DNA of 49,397 nt from an uncultured Phascolarctobacterium sp. (GCF_900770955.1 NZ_CAAGLX010000003.1:1-49397), one strand, 5' to 3'. Counted from the stretch's first letter, positions 14,341 to 24,036 are shown. Made by a program: numbers and translations. Notes: generated by a model not told the origin, from the letters alone.

Positions 14341-16725
14341 ATGTATCCGGCGCATATAAGAAAAGAAATATCTTGTGATGGTAAAGTAACTTATTCATTT
14401 CAATCTGTTGCTGAGCATTGCCGTAATACGGCAAAATATGCTAGTGAAGCATTAAAAGATGTTGGCCTGGAAAAGACAGCTTATCTTGCAGGCTTGCTAC
14501 ATGATACTGGAAAATACACTGTCAGATTTAAGCAGTACATTGAAGATGCGGTTATAAATGAAAAAGAAGTTAAGCGTGGTTCTGTTAATCATACTTTTGC
14601 AGGTGTAAAGTTGATTTTATCGAAACATGCTAAATATGTTGGCACAAATGACATTCAAGATTTAACTATTGAATTGATAGCCTATGCAATCGGAGCGCAT
14701 CACGGCTTATTTGACTGCATAAAAGATAAGGATAAAAGTGCCTTTACTTACAGATTAGAAAAGGAAAACATTGATTCTGAAGAGGCAATAGAAAACTTTT
14801 TCAATGAATTTGTCGGTGAGAATGAAATTGTAAAATTGCTTCTGGAGGCAACAGATGAAATAAAAAATCTTGCCGATATAATAGTTAGTATAGATAGCAC
14901 AGAGAATAATAAAGAATATGAAATTCCATTTTATTATTCATTGGTGTGTCGTTTACTGACATCGGCAGTTATAGATGCCGATAGAAAAGATACTATGGAG
15001 TTTGAAAAAAATGAAGTAAATAAGCAGGTAAACTTGGATTGGATCAAGATTTTAGAGAATTTTAATTCTTATATTGAAAATTTCAAGACAGATCGAGATA
15101 TAGATTTAGCACGCAAGGAGATTTCTGCCGCATGCGCTGTTGCCGCGCAAAAACCTGAAGGAGTATACAGGTTAAATGTTCCGACTGGTGGTGGCAAAAC
15201 TTTAAGTTCATTGCGTTATGCCTTGGAACACGCAAAAAAATATCATAAAAAAAGATTGTTTTTTGTCATGCCTTTACTGTCCATCATTGAACAAAATGCA
15301 CAGGAAATAAGAAAAGCAGTACAGGATGATAGTATTATTTTAGAGCATCATTCTAATGTCATTGATGATGAAAACAGTGATGTCGAGGAATTAAATAAGA
15401 GAGAGCTGCTTATACAGTCCTGGGATAATCCTATTGTGATAACAACATTGGTGCAACTTCTAAATACTATGTTTTTAGGAAAAACTAGTTCAGTCAGACG
15501 TTTTGCATCTCTGTGTAATAGTGTAATTGTTTTTGATGAGGTGCAGTCTGTGCCCAATACAATGCTCACGCTGTTTAATTTAACGATAAATTTCCTTGTA
15601 AAAAAATGTCATGCAACTGTTATTTTGTGTTCTGCTACACAGCCTTCCTTTGAAAATGCTGAGCATAAATTATTAAGCGAGGTTAGTGACTTGATTACGT
15701 TGCCATCTGAAACTTTAAAGGTTTTTGAACGTGTGGAATTAGTTGACAAGGGTTCTATGAGCATGGAAGAGTTATCTGATTTTGCTTTAGAAATAATAAG
15801 GAGCAAAAAAAGCCTTCTAGTTGTATGCAATACAAAACGAGAGGCAAAAGAATTATTTGAGAATTTACAGGCTGAAGTAAACAATACCGTTCCAATGTAT
15901 CATTTATCTGCCTCGATGTGTACAAAGCATAGAAAAATGATAGTAGAGTCAATGAAAAAAGATTTAGGCTTACCAGATCCTAAACAAATAGTTTGCGTTG
16001 CAACTCAAGTAATTGAGGCTGGTGTGGATATTTCTTTTAACTGTGTTATTAGATTACAGGCTGGAATGGATAGTATTGTTCAGGCAGCAGGAAGATGCAA
16101 TAGAAATGGCGAAAATAAATTAGAGTCGGTTTACATTGTAAATTTATTGGGAGAGAAACTTCATCGGCTTAAAGAGATTGAAACTGCTAAAAGAGCTACT
16201 GAAAGTTTATTACAGGAAGTTAAAATAAAAAAACATTATACTAGCTTGAACTCCGATGCAGCTATTTCCTTTTATTATAAAAAGCTATACTCTATGATGA
16301 ACAAGGGTGAGCAAGATTTTTTTGTACCTAATTTACATAAGTCTTTATACGGATTGTTAAATCAACATGATGTTGCAGATGGTTACTTTTTGGCGCAACA
16401 GTTAAAGACGGCAGGAAAGTATTTTAATGTTTTTGATAATAATACCGTTGAAATGATAGTGCCTTATGGGAAGGGGCAAGATGTTATTAGCGAGTTGAAT
16501 TCTGAGAAAGCTATGTATAATCTGGCGTATGCGGAAGAAGCTATAAAGCAAGCAACCGGATATACTGTTACATGTTATCAATATCAGATAGATATTTTAA
16601 AGAAAGCTGCAGCAGTAATATATAATGATTGCTTTGGCATCTATATCTTGAATGATTCTGCTTACTATGATGATAAGCTTGGTTTAAATTTAGATGCTAT
16701 AGGTGGCGAAGGATTTATTTATTAA
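14341..16725 (+). CDS. cas3: CRISPR-associated helicase-nuclease Cas3 (type I-C)
   Basis: 794 residues. ATG 14341 is preferred to GTG 14332, which overlaps the GAGG ribosome binding site. The N-terminal HD nuclease domain shows EHCRNTAKYA, LAGLLHDTGKY and AIGAHHGLFD. The SF2 helicase core shows VPTGGGKTLSS (Walker A, near 282), DEVQSVP (motif II), SATQP (motif III), VIEAGVDISF and QAAGRCNRNG (motif VI). Recruited by Cascade bound to a matched target, it unwinds and degrades DNA 3'-5'. HD and helicase are fused, as is normal for I-C. The gene is AT-rich relative to flanking housekeeping genes. Confidence 0.96.
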   Translation: MYPAHIRKEISCDGKVTYSFQSVAEHCRNTAKYASEALKDVGLEKTAYLAGLLHDTGKYTVRFKQYIEDAVINEKEVKRGSVNHTFAGVKLILSKHAKYVGTNDIQDLTIELIAYAIGAHHGLFDCIKDKDKSAFTYRLEKENIDSEEAIENFFNEFVGENEIVKLLLEATDEIKNLADIIVSIDSTENNKEYEIPFYYSLVCRLLTSAVIDADRKDTMEFEKNEVNKQVNLDWIKILENFNSYIENFKTDRDIDLARKEISAACAVAAQKPEGVYRLNVPTGGGKTLSSLRYALEHAKKYHKKRLFFVMPLLSIIEQNAQEIRKAVQDDSIILEHHSNVIDDENSDVEELNKRELLIQSWDNPIVITTLVQLLNTMFLGKTSSVRRFASLCNSVIVFDEVQSVPNTMLTLFNLTINFLVKKCHATVILCSATQPSFENAEHKLLSEVSDLITLPSETLKVFERVELVDKGSMSMEELSDFALEIIRSKKSLLVVCNTKREAKELFENLQAEVNNTVPMYHLSASMCTKHRKMIVESMKKDLGLPDPKQIVCVATQVIEAGVDISFNCVIRLQAGMDSIVQAAGRCNRNGENKLESVYIVNLLGEKLHRLKEIETAKRATESLLQEVKIKKHYTSLNSDAAISFYYKKLYSMMNKGEQDFFVPNLHKSLYGLLNQHDVADGYFLAQQLKTAGKYFNVFDNNTVEMIVPYGKGQDVISELNSEKAMYNLAYAEEAIKQATGYTVTCYQYQIDILKKAAAVIYNDCFGIYILNDSAYYDDKLGLNLDAIGGEGFIY

Positions 16726-16741
16726 GCAATGGAGGTGTCAT

Positions 16742-17488
16742 ATGCATTCTAATAATGTCGAATTTGAGGTTTATGGTAATTATGCACTTTTTAGTGATCC
16801 AATCATGCGTGTAGGTGGTGAGAAGTGTTCTTATCAGGTGCCTACATATGAAGCATTAAAAGGTATTTTAATGTCGGTGTATTGGAAGCCGACCATCATT
16901 TGGTACATTGACAAGGTGCGTGTAATGAATCAGATTCAAACAGAGGTTAAAGGCGTCCGTCCAATTAAATACACTGGTAATGGAAATGATTTGGCATATT
17001 ATACATACCTGAAAAATTGCCGGTATCAAGTCCAGGCGCATTTTGAATGGAATGAGAACAGGCCTGAGTTGGAAGCTGACCGCAATGAAAACAAACACCA
17101 TAATATTGCAAAACGGATGATATTGAAAGGCGGCCGCCGAGATGTTTTTTTGGGAACACGCGAATGTCAGGCTTATGTAGAGCCTTGTAAATTTGGTGAA
17201 GGTTCTGGGGCCTATGATGATGTTAATGAATTGGCTTTTGGTGTTATGTATCATGGTATTACTTATCCGGATGAATTTTATTCTCCTGAAACTAAGGATT
17301 GCATGACTGTACGTTTTTGGCGACCAGTTATGAAAAAAGGTGTTATTGATTTCATACGTCCCCAAGATTGTACTGCTACTAAGAAAATTCATCCGATGAA
17401 AATGAAAATTTTTGAAGATAAGAAGAATTTTAGTGGTTTAGATGAGTTCGAACATGAGGAAGGAGGAACAATAGATGAGTTTGTTTAA
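16742..17488 (+). CDS. cas5c: Cas5c (pre-crRNA endoribonuclease)
   Basis: 248 residues from ATG 16742 behind GGAGG. It begins with the RAMP strand VEFEVYGNYALFSDPIMR and has YQVPTYEALKGIL, NENKHHNIAKRMILKGGRRD and the GSGAYDD segment; FLGTRECQAYVEP is typical of Cas5c/Cas5d. In type I-C there is no Cas6. Cas5c cuts at the 3' base of the repeat hairpin, leaving an 11-nt 5' handle (here TGGATTGAAAT) and staying on it in Cascade. The same rule predicts processing of the CreR-like RNA. The 3' end overlaps cas8c by 14 bp. Confidence 0.95.
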   Translation: MHSNNVEFEVYGNYALFSDPIMRVGGEKCSYQVPTYEALKGILMSVYWKPTIIWYIDKVRVMNQIQTEVKGVRPIKYTGNGNDLAYYTYLKNCRYQVQAHFEWNENRPELEADRNENKHHNIAKRMILKGGRRDVFLGTRECQAYVEPCKFGEGSGAYDDVNELAFGVMYHGITYPDEFYSPETKDCMTVRFWRPVMKKGVIDFIRPQDCTATKKIHPMKMKIFEDKKNFSGLDEFEHEEGGTIDEFV

Positions 17489-19337
17489 TAAAGCCTATGA
17501 GACATATGAATACCATAAGTCATTAGTAGGAATGATTGAAGCCGGCAAATCGCCTTTGTTACCAATATCTCATATTTTGAAAAATGTACAAATTGAAGTA
17601 AGCATTAATTTAAATGGCGAATTTGTAAGTGCAAGAGCATTGGATAAAAAAAGTAAAGATCCTAATGTGCCTTTTGAGCAGCCAACTATTATTCCTGTAA
17701 CAATAGAATCCGGTAGTCGTTCCGGTAAGAATCCGGCAGCGCATCCATTAAGCGATAAATTAGATTATCTGATTCCTACAGAAAACAACAAGCATCAGGA
17801 ATATATGAATTTGTTAGCAAATTGGGAAGCATCATCAGAATATGGCGATATAAAACTAAGTGCTATAAAAAAGTATCTTGATGGTGGAACGATTGTCAAG
17901 GATTTAGTAAGAGAACAACTTTTGGAATTGGATCAAAATAACAAAATAGCTGACAAAAAAATTAATGGTGTAGAACCATTGCAATGCATGGTGCGTTGGC
18001 GTGTTTTGGGAACAGACGTAGAAGAATGTTGGCGTGATAAACAGCTGTTCCAAAAATGGGCTTCTTATTATGATACCCAGATGCAAAATAATGAGAAATT
18101 CATTACGGACCTTTGCATGATTTCTGGTGAACAAGAAATTCTTGCACCTATGGTTCCTAAAGGCATTGTAAATATGCAGGCAAATGCTAAATTGATTTCA
18201 TCGAACGATACTGCAAATTTCGTTTTTCGTGGACGCTTTACTGATGCCGAACAAGCAAGCAGTGTGGGATATTCAACATTTCAGAAAGTGTTTGTAATTT
18301 TGCAGTGGCTGGCCAATAATTCTGAAACTAGCTTTTGCGTATCTGATAGAACTTTTTTATGTTGGAATCCTAAAGGAAAACCTGTACCAAAGTTTAATAA
18401 GAGTATATTTGGCGATAAAAAGAAATCAATTTTTGTTCCCTCCGATTATCGCAAAGAATTGTACAATACATTGGCAGGATTAAAAAATGATTTACCCAAT
18501 GAAGAGGATGTAATTATTGCAGCTTTTGATGCAGCAACAACCGGTCGATTATCATTGGTATATTATAATGAATTAAAGGCATCTGATTTTTTTGAAAGAA
18601 TTAATAGTTGGTATAATAGCTGTTATTGGTATTATTATCAAAATATCCAATCACCGTTGTTGTATGATATAGTGCGTTTTGCTTTCGGTGTTCAGAGAGG
18701 CAATGATGATAACAGCAAAGTTGAAGTTGACGATAAGCTTTTAAAACAACATATGCAGAGGCTGTTTAAATGTCTTATTGAGAAACTGCCTATACCTTAT
18801 GATATAGTAATGGCATTAACTGCCAAGGCTTCAATGCCTAAAAGCTATAATAAGAACAATCGTGAAAAGATACTTTCTATAGCTTGTGCGGTCATAAGGA
18901 AGTATTATAATGATAAGGCCCAAAAGGAGGAATGGAATATGAGCCTTGATAAAAATAAGTTGAATCGTGATTATTTATACGGCAGATTATTAGCTGTATT
19001 TGAAAAGCTAGAGATTGACGCAATGAAGAGCCGGTACGGCTATACTGATAATGACATCAGGGAAACTCATGCTGATAAATTGTGGAATTTTTATTGTGCC
19101 AAGCCAGAAAGTGGTGCAGCGAATATTAATGGTGCTTTAAGACCTTATTTGAAATATTTGCCGGACACAAGAAAAAACTTTTATCTGGGTCTTGTTGGCG
19201 AAATTATGGAAAAAATAGGTGAAACTTCAGATAAAATTCGCAATAAAAGTTTGGAGCCGTGCTATTTGATAGGTTATTATGATCAGCGAAATGATTTATA
19301 TACATCTAAAAAAGATAAACAAGAGGAGGATAAGTAA
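17475..19337 (+). CDS. cas8c: Cas8c (Csd1), large subunit of type I-C Cascade
   Basis: 620 residues, overlapping cas5c by 14 bp. N-terminal LVGMIEAGKSPLLPISHILK and internal PVTIESGSRSGKNPAAHPLS are characteristic of Csd1. The protein recognises the PAM and contacts the non-target strand. The C-terminal ~132 residues form the helical region that is also made separately as Cas11c (see 18939). Length is at the long end of the family range; no frameshift seen. Confidence 0.94.
   Translation: MSLFNKAYETYEYHKSLVGMIEAGKSPLLPISHILKNVQIEVSINLNGEFVSARALDKKSKDPNVPFEQPTIIPVTIESGSRSGKNPAAHPLSDKLDYLIPTENNKHQEYMNLLANWEASSEYGDIKLSAIKKYLDGGTIVKDLVREQLLELDQNNKIADKKINGVEPLQCMVRWRVLGTDVEECWRDKQLFQKWASYYDTQMQNNEKFITDLCMISGEQEILAPMVPKGIVNMQANAKLISSNDTANFVFRGRFTDAEQASSVGYSTFQKVFVILQWLANNSETSFCVSDRTFLCWNPKGKPVPKFNKSIFGDKKKSIFVPSDYRKELYNTLAGLKNDLPNEEDVIIAAFDAATTGRLSLVYYNELKASDFFERINSWYNSCYWYYYQNIQSPLLYDIVRFAFGVQRGNDDNSKVEVDDKLLKQHMQRLFKCLIEKLPIPYDIVMALTAKASMPKSYNKNNREKILSIACAVIRKYYNDKAQKEEWNMSLDKNKLNRDYLYGRLLAVFEKLEIDAMKSRYGYTDNDIRETHADKLWNFYCAKPESGAANINGALRPYLKYLPDTRKNFYLGLVGEIMEKIGETSDKIRNKSLEPCYLIGYYDQRNDLYTSKKDKQEEDK
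18939..19337 (+). CDS. cas11c: Cas11c, internal translation product of cas8c
   Basis: AAAGGAGG (18923-18930) followed eight bases later by an in-frame ATG (18939) lies inside cas8c. This is a perfect ribosome binding arrangement, unlikely by chance in coding sequence. The product would be 132 residues starting MSLDKNKLNRDYLYG, highly helical. Type I-C systems are known to make the small subunit Cas11c from an internal start in cas8c; it lines the Cascade belly. The start here is read from sequence; expression is inferred. Confidence 0.8.
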   Translation: MSLDKNKLNRDYLYGRLLAVFEKLEIDAMKSRYGYTDNDIRETHADKLWNFYCAKPESGAANINGALRPYLKYLPDTRKNFYLGLVGEIMEKIGETSDKIRNKSLEPCYLIGYYDQRNDLYTSKKDKQEEDK

Positions 19338-19338
19338 A

Positions 19339-20262
19339 ATGGCAGAATTAAGTAACAAAATTGACTTTGTATTATTTGTAAGTGTGAAAATGGCTAATCC
19401 AAACGGTGATCCGCTGAATGGTAATCGCCCGCGTATTGATTATGGTAGCTATGGTGAAATTACAGCTGAATGTATTAAGCGTAAAATCCGTAATCGTATG
19501 CAGGATTTGGGATATCCTATTTTTGTACAGTCTAATGATCGCAGCGATGATGGTTTTACTTCTTTGAGCGATCGTGCATCGGCACTTATTGCTAAAAAGC
19601 TTGAAGAAAAACATTTAGCAGAAGATAAGAGCGATAAGAAAGCAAAGAAAGGTGACAAAGTTAGTCCGGAAGAGTATGCTACCTGGACATGTGAAACTTG
19701 GCTTGATGTGCGTAGCTTTGGACAGGTATTCGCATTTAATAATAAAAAAGATAAAGAAGCAGCAGGTGTTTCAGTAGGTGTAAGAGGACCTATCTCGATT
19801 CATCAGGCAGTAAGCATTGATCCGGTTGAAGTATGTTCTTATCAAATTACCAAAAGCGTTAATGGCGAGAATAAAGAGGGCAAAGAAGGAAAGTCTTCTG
19901 ATACAATGGGCATGAAACACATGATAAAGTTTGGTATGTATGAAATTAAGGGCGCCATTAATGTTCAGCTCGCAACAAAAACTGGTTTTACAGACGATGA
20001 TGCTGAGGTTGTAAAAAAATGTTTATTAACTCTGTTCGAAAATGATGCTTCTTCAGCTCGTCCGGATGGATCTATGGAAGTTGTTAAATTGTATTGGTGG
20101 AAGCATAATTGCAAGGAAGGTCAGTACTCTTCTGCAAAGGTTCATCGTTCTGTTAAGGCAAAGATTAAGGAAGGTGTTACTGAGGCACTGTCTGCAGATG
20201 ATTATGACATTGTTATTGATGAATTAAATGGACTTGTTCCTGAAGTCTTAGAAGGAATGTAA
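19339..20262 (+). CDS. cas7c: Cas7c (Csd2), Cascade backbone
   Basis: 307 residues from ATG 19339, one base after the cas8c stop; the AAGAGGAGG binding site lies in the cas8c 3' end. The FVLFVSVKMANPNGDPLNGN start and GVRGPISIHQAVSIDPV are diagnostic of Csd2/Cas7c. About seven copies coat the crRNA spacer. Confidence 0.96.
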   Translation: MAELSNKIDFVLFVSVKMANPNGDPLNGNRPRIDYGSYGEITAECIKRKIRNRMQDLGYPIFVQSNDRSDDGFTSLSDRASALIAKKLEEKHLAEDKSDKKAKKGDKVSPEEYATWTCETWLDVRSFGQVFAFNNKKDKEAAGVSVGVRGPISIHQAVSIDPVEVCSYQITKSVNGENKEGKEGKSSDTMGMKHMIKFGMYEIKGAINVQLATKTGFTDDDAEVVKKCLLTLFENDASSARPDGSMEVVKLYWWKHNCKEGQYSSAKVHRSVKAKIKEGVTEALSADDYDIVIDELNGLVPEVLEGM

Positions 20263-20263
20263 T

Positions 20264-21103
20264 ATGCAGAAAGACTGGTATCAAGACTTAAATGAATATA
20301 TTCGTTTGGGCGAACCAAAGCTGGAAGAAAAAACAGTTGCTTGGCAGGCTGCAATAGGTTTACAGGCGGTAGACGGGCTTTCTACTTCTGATTACTTACT
20401 GGAGACAGCTAAAGAGAATATTGAAGGTAAGATCACTATTAGTGAAGCTAATGCCAAAATCAGTAGTTACTATGAGGAATGCAATGATAGAAAAGCGATT
20501 GAAGCAGGAAAGAAAGAAGCAGATATTGTAGCAGGTAGGATTACTGCAATATTGGGAGAAAAAACATTCAGTTTTTCCCCTGCTTATTGGCTTTCAATAC
20601 ATAAAAATCTTTTTGCGAATGTATTTGATCATGCTGGAGAGGTCAGAACCTATAATATTAGCAAAAATGAATGGGTTTTGAACGGCAAAAGTGTTTTTTA
20701 TGCATCCTATGATAGTATTCTTATGACACTTGACTATGATTTTAATACTGAAAAGAAATTTTCTTATAGAAATCTTAGTAAGAATGAAATTGTTAAGCAT
20801 ATAGCAAAATTTACTTGTGATATATGGCAGATACATCCCTTTTGCGAAGGCAATACTCGTTCAACTGCCGTTTTCATTATAAAGTATTTAAATTCTTTAG
20901 GATATTCCATAGGTAATGAAGCTTTTGCTAAGTATTCTTGGTATTTCCGTAATGCTTTGGTTAGAGCAAACTACAATGATTTACAAAATGGAGTTCATGC
21001 TACTACGGTGTATTTAGAGAAATTCTTTGAGAATTTATTATACAACGAAAATAATGAATTAAAAAACCGCTATTTGCATATTGATTGGCACGAGAAAAAA
21101 TAG
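20264..21103 (+). CDS. Fic-domain (AMPylase-like) protein inside the cas operon
   Basis: 279 residues, ATG one base after the cas7c stop, so co-transcribed with the effector genes. The core motif is HPFCEGNTRSTA (His near residue 192), matching HxFxEGNxR with the catalytic His, acidic metal ligand and first Arg intact; the second Arg of the long consensus is absent, as in many 'GNTRT' family members. The upstream flap region reads AGEVRTYNISK. A ~75-residue N-terminal helical region (AWQAAIGLQAVDGLSTSDYL; KENIEGKITISEANAKISSY) precedes the Fic core and may be the regulatory part. I see no clear [S/T]xxxE[G/N] inhibitory helix. Fic enzymes transfer AMP or other phosphate-containing groups to protein hydroxyls and often act as toxins. 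It is not a standard I-C component. Confidence 0.85.
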   Translation: MQKDWYQDLNEYIRLGEPKLEEKTVAWQAAIGLQAVDGLSTSDYLLETAKENIEGKITISEANAKISSYYEECNDRKAIEAGKKEADIVAGRITAILGEKTFSFSPAYWLSIHKNLFANVFDHAGEVRTYNISKNEWVLNGKSVFYASYDSILMTLDYDFNTEKKFSYRNLSKNEIVKHIAKFTCDIWQIHPFCEGNTRSTAVFIIKYLNSLGYSIGNEAFAKYSWYFRNALVRANYNDLQNGVHATTVYLEKFFENLLYNENNELKNRYLHIDWHEKK

Positions 21104-21285
21104 TGTAGATTTATCCTGTGCGAAGTTATATGGAACATAAAATTTAGCTTAGGTTCGCAACTTGAGCTAGAATGGGAAACTATAAGTTTTCTCACATCAA
21201 AATAAAATTTTTGAGTATTTGAGTTGAGCTGGTTCGCAAAAAATGCTTAACTTAAATGAATAGAGAAGTAATTTGTTTTGATGCG
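21104..21285 (+). promoter_or_regulatory. CRISPR leader
   Basis: 182 AT-rich bases between fic and repeat 1, on the side with the most uniform repeats. GGTTCGCAA occurs twice (21152-21160 and 21231-21239, 79 bp apart). A weak promoter TTGAGC (21224) with TTAACT (21247) is possible. Integration of new spacers should occur at the 21285/21286 boundary. Confidence 0.65.
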
Positions 21286-23987
21286 GTCGCTCCCGCAAGG
21301 GAGCGTGGATTGAAATAATGCGAGTATGACACAGACTATGACCAGGCACAGTCGCTCCCGCAAGGGAGCGTGGATTGAAATATTTTCTGCACACATATCA
21401 GCTATCTTTTTGCGCGTCGCTCCCGCAAGGGAGCGTGGATTGAAATGGCTCAAGGGTCTTTGCTTTACGTGCTGCAATAGGTCGCTCCCGCAAGGGAGCG
21501 TGGATTGAAATATCGAAATGTTTCGTACTGGTAAATATGACCGCGTCGCTCCCGCAAGGGAGCGTGGATTGAAATCGACACTCATCCCCCCCGAGACGCG
21601 GTGCGGTAAGTCGCTCCCGCAAGGGAGCGTGGATTGAAATATCTGTTTTACCTCTTTCTAAACTTTTAATTTGGTCGCTCCCGCAAGGGAGCGTGGATTG
21701 AAATATATGTACACGTCCTTTCAGTGTCTGCCGACGGCGTCGCTCCCGCAAGGGAGCGTGGATTGAAATTGCTGCCGCTGGCGTTGTAGGTAACCTTGTA
21801 CAGGGTCGCTCCCGCAAGGGAGCGTGGATTGAAATGCATTGAGGATAGCGAAGGTGCAGAGCAAGAGGTGTCGCTCCCGCGAGGGAGCGTGGATTGAAAT
21901 TTCAATGTAATCTGCTTTAGTAGTATCTACAAGAGTCGCTCCCGCGAGGGAGCGTGGATTGAAATAGGTCACGTGCTTGGTAGTTGTCTACCAACATGAG
22001 TCGCTCCCGCGAGGGAGCGTGGATTGAAATGGTGATGAGCTGCACTATAGTAAAGATAATCTTTAGTCGCTCCCGCGAGGGAGCGTGGATTGAAATAAAT
22101 GCTGGCTGGTGAATATTTTTTTGAACAACTCGGTCGCTCCCGCGAGGGAGCGTGGATTGAAATTACTTCGCTCATATACTTAGTAGTCAGCGTATTGGTC
22201 GCTCCCGCGAGGGAGCGTGGATTGAAATTTTTCCGCATACCTCGCATTTGTCGATGCTGCCAAGGTCGCTCCCGCGAGGGAGCGTGGATTGAAATACGAA
22301 CCTTTTCCCCGTCAAAGGTTCATAAAAAGTCGCTCCCGCGAGGGAGCGTGGATTGAAATATTTTCTATGCCTCCTTAACTTTGGCCTGCCTCAGTCGCTC
22401 CCGCGAGGGAGCGTGGATTGAAATTCTGCTCTGTAGCACTATAGAGTATATATATATCGTCGCTCCCGCGAGGGAGCGTGGATTGAAATAATATTGGGCG
22501 GATATGTTTGCAGAAAAAACAGGGGTCGCTCCCGCGAGGGAGCGTGGATTGAAATTGCTTAAACTCCAAAAGTAAAAGCAGCTGATACGTCGCTCCCGCG
22601 AGGGAGCGTGGATTGAAATTATCGCCTACAAAGACCTGCAATTACCTTTACAGGTCGCTCCCGCGAGGGAGCGTGGATTGAAATCAGGGCGGGGCTGTGA
22701 TGGAGCTTACGCACACACGTCGCTCCCGCGAGGGAGCGTGGATTGAAATATTGCAGCCTGCGTCAGCGGTGATTGCGCTGCCGTCGCTCCCGCGAGGGAG
22801 CGTGGATTGAAATGATGAACGTATTACTTTAGCTATCTCGGTACACAGTCGCTCCCGCGAGGGAGCGTGGATTTAAATATGTATATGTACGTGATAATGG
22901 TAAAAATCCTAAGTCGCTCCCGCGAGGGAGCGTGGATTGAAATTAAAGCGCAGGTGGAAGCTGCAGGCACGGCTGAAGTCGCTCCCGCGAGGGAGCGTAG
23001 ATTGAAATCCTACCGCCAGCGCCACGCCGGCGGTTTTGTCTAGTCGCTCCCGCGAGGGAGCGTGGATTGAAATGTCGACCACGCTTATTACGTCATTCTC
23101 CATGCGGTCGCTCCCGCGAGGGAGCGTGGATTGAAATGGTTAACATGTTCTGGCCAAAATCAGCAAAGCTGTGTCGCTCCCGCGAGGGAGCGTGGATTGA
23201 AATTGGGGCAAGTTTGGCAGCATTATGAGTGCTAAAGGTCGCTCCCGCGAGGGAGCGTGGATTGAAATTTAGCTTCATTGAGGTATAGAAACAAGGTGAC
23301 AAAGTCGCTCCCGTGAGGGAGCGTGGATTGAAATGTTCAGATAACTAATGGTGCAGTCAAGGACCGCGCGTCGCTCCCGTGAGGGAGCGTGGATTGAAAT
23401 TTCAGCCAGCTGCTCCAGCAATGTGCGCTCACTGGTCGCTCCCGTGAGGGAGCGTGGATTGAAATCCTTCTGAATCTACCGCACGTAGTTTTGTTAAAAG
23501 TCGCTCCCGTGAGGGAGCGTGGATTGAAATGCTACTCCTACCAACGCATCTACAAATGCTACAGCGTCGCTCCCGTGAGGGAGCGTGGATTGAAATATAT
23601 CGGCGCTGGGATTAGCACAGCTAAAAGCAGGTCGCTCCCGTGAGGGAGCGTGGATTGAAATAAGTCGGAGCAGTGACGGCATTGCACCTTTATATGTCGC
23701 TCCCGTGAGGGAGCGTGGATTGAAATGGTGTTAAAGCGTTGTCTACTCTGGGCGTTGTGAAGTCGCTCCCGTGAGGGAGCGTGGATTGAAATGTGACTAC
23801 TTGAACCATATCAATGCTTTACTCGAGTCGCTCCCGTGAGGGAGCGTGGATTGAAATGTACTCCATACTTGACGATAAAGCGACGGACAGGTCGCTCCCG
23901 CGAGGGAGTGTGGATTGAAATCGGTGTGCCATATTCTGTATTGATAATATACGCTGCTCGCTCCTGCAAGGGAGCGAGGATTGAAAA
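21286..23987 (+). CRISPR. Type I-C CRISPR array, 42 repeats and 41 spacers
   Basis: The 31-bp repeat (GTCGCTCCCGCAAGGGAGCG then TGGATTGAAAT) occurs 42 times with periods of 64-67 bp, giving 33-36-bp spacers. The hairpin loop defines blocks: GCAA in repeats 1-9, GCGA in 10-31, GTGA in 32-40, GCGA in 41. Single-base variants: repeat 25 (GGATTTAAAT), repeat 27 (GCGTAGATT), repeat 41 (GGGAGTGTGG). The last repeat (23957-23987) is degenerate, marking the leader-distal end. All spacers looked different from one another; origins cannot be told without a search. Confidence 0.98.
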
Positions 23988-24013
23988 CATAGTTGTTTTT
24001 GTGTAAAAAAATA

Positions 24014-24031
24014 GACCGCCTTAAAGCGGTC
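24014..24031 (-). terminator. Terminator of the small minus-strand gene
   Basis: Minus strand GACCGC-TTTAAG-GCGGTC followed by TATTTTTTT. There is no T run on the plus side, so it does not serve the array. Confidence 0.75.
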
Positions 24032-24036
24032 GTAAT

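Noticed and set aside
21197..23682. Many short repetitive minus-strand frames (FNPRSLAGAT, QSTLPCGSD repeats)
   Set aside because: They are translations of the CRISPR repeat and spacers, not genes.
23988..24022. Terminal 'spacer' after the last repeat as a second promoter-directed guide
   Set aside because: I found no matching site preceded by TTC at the cas, cas4 or small-gene promoters.
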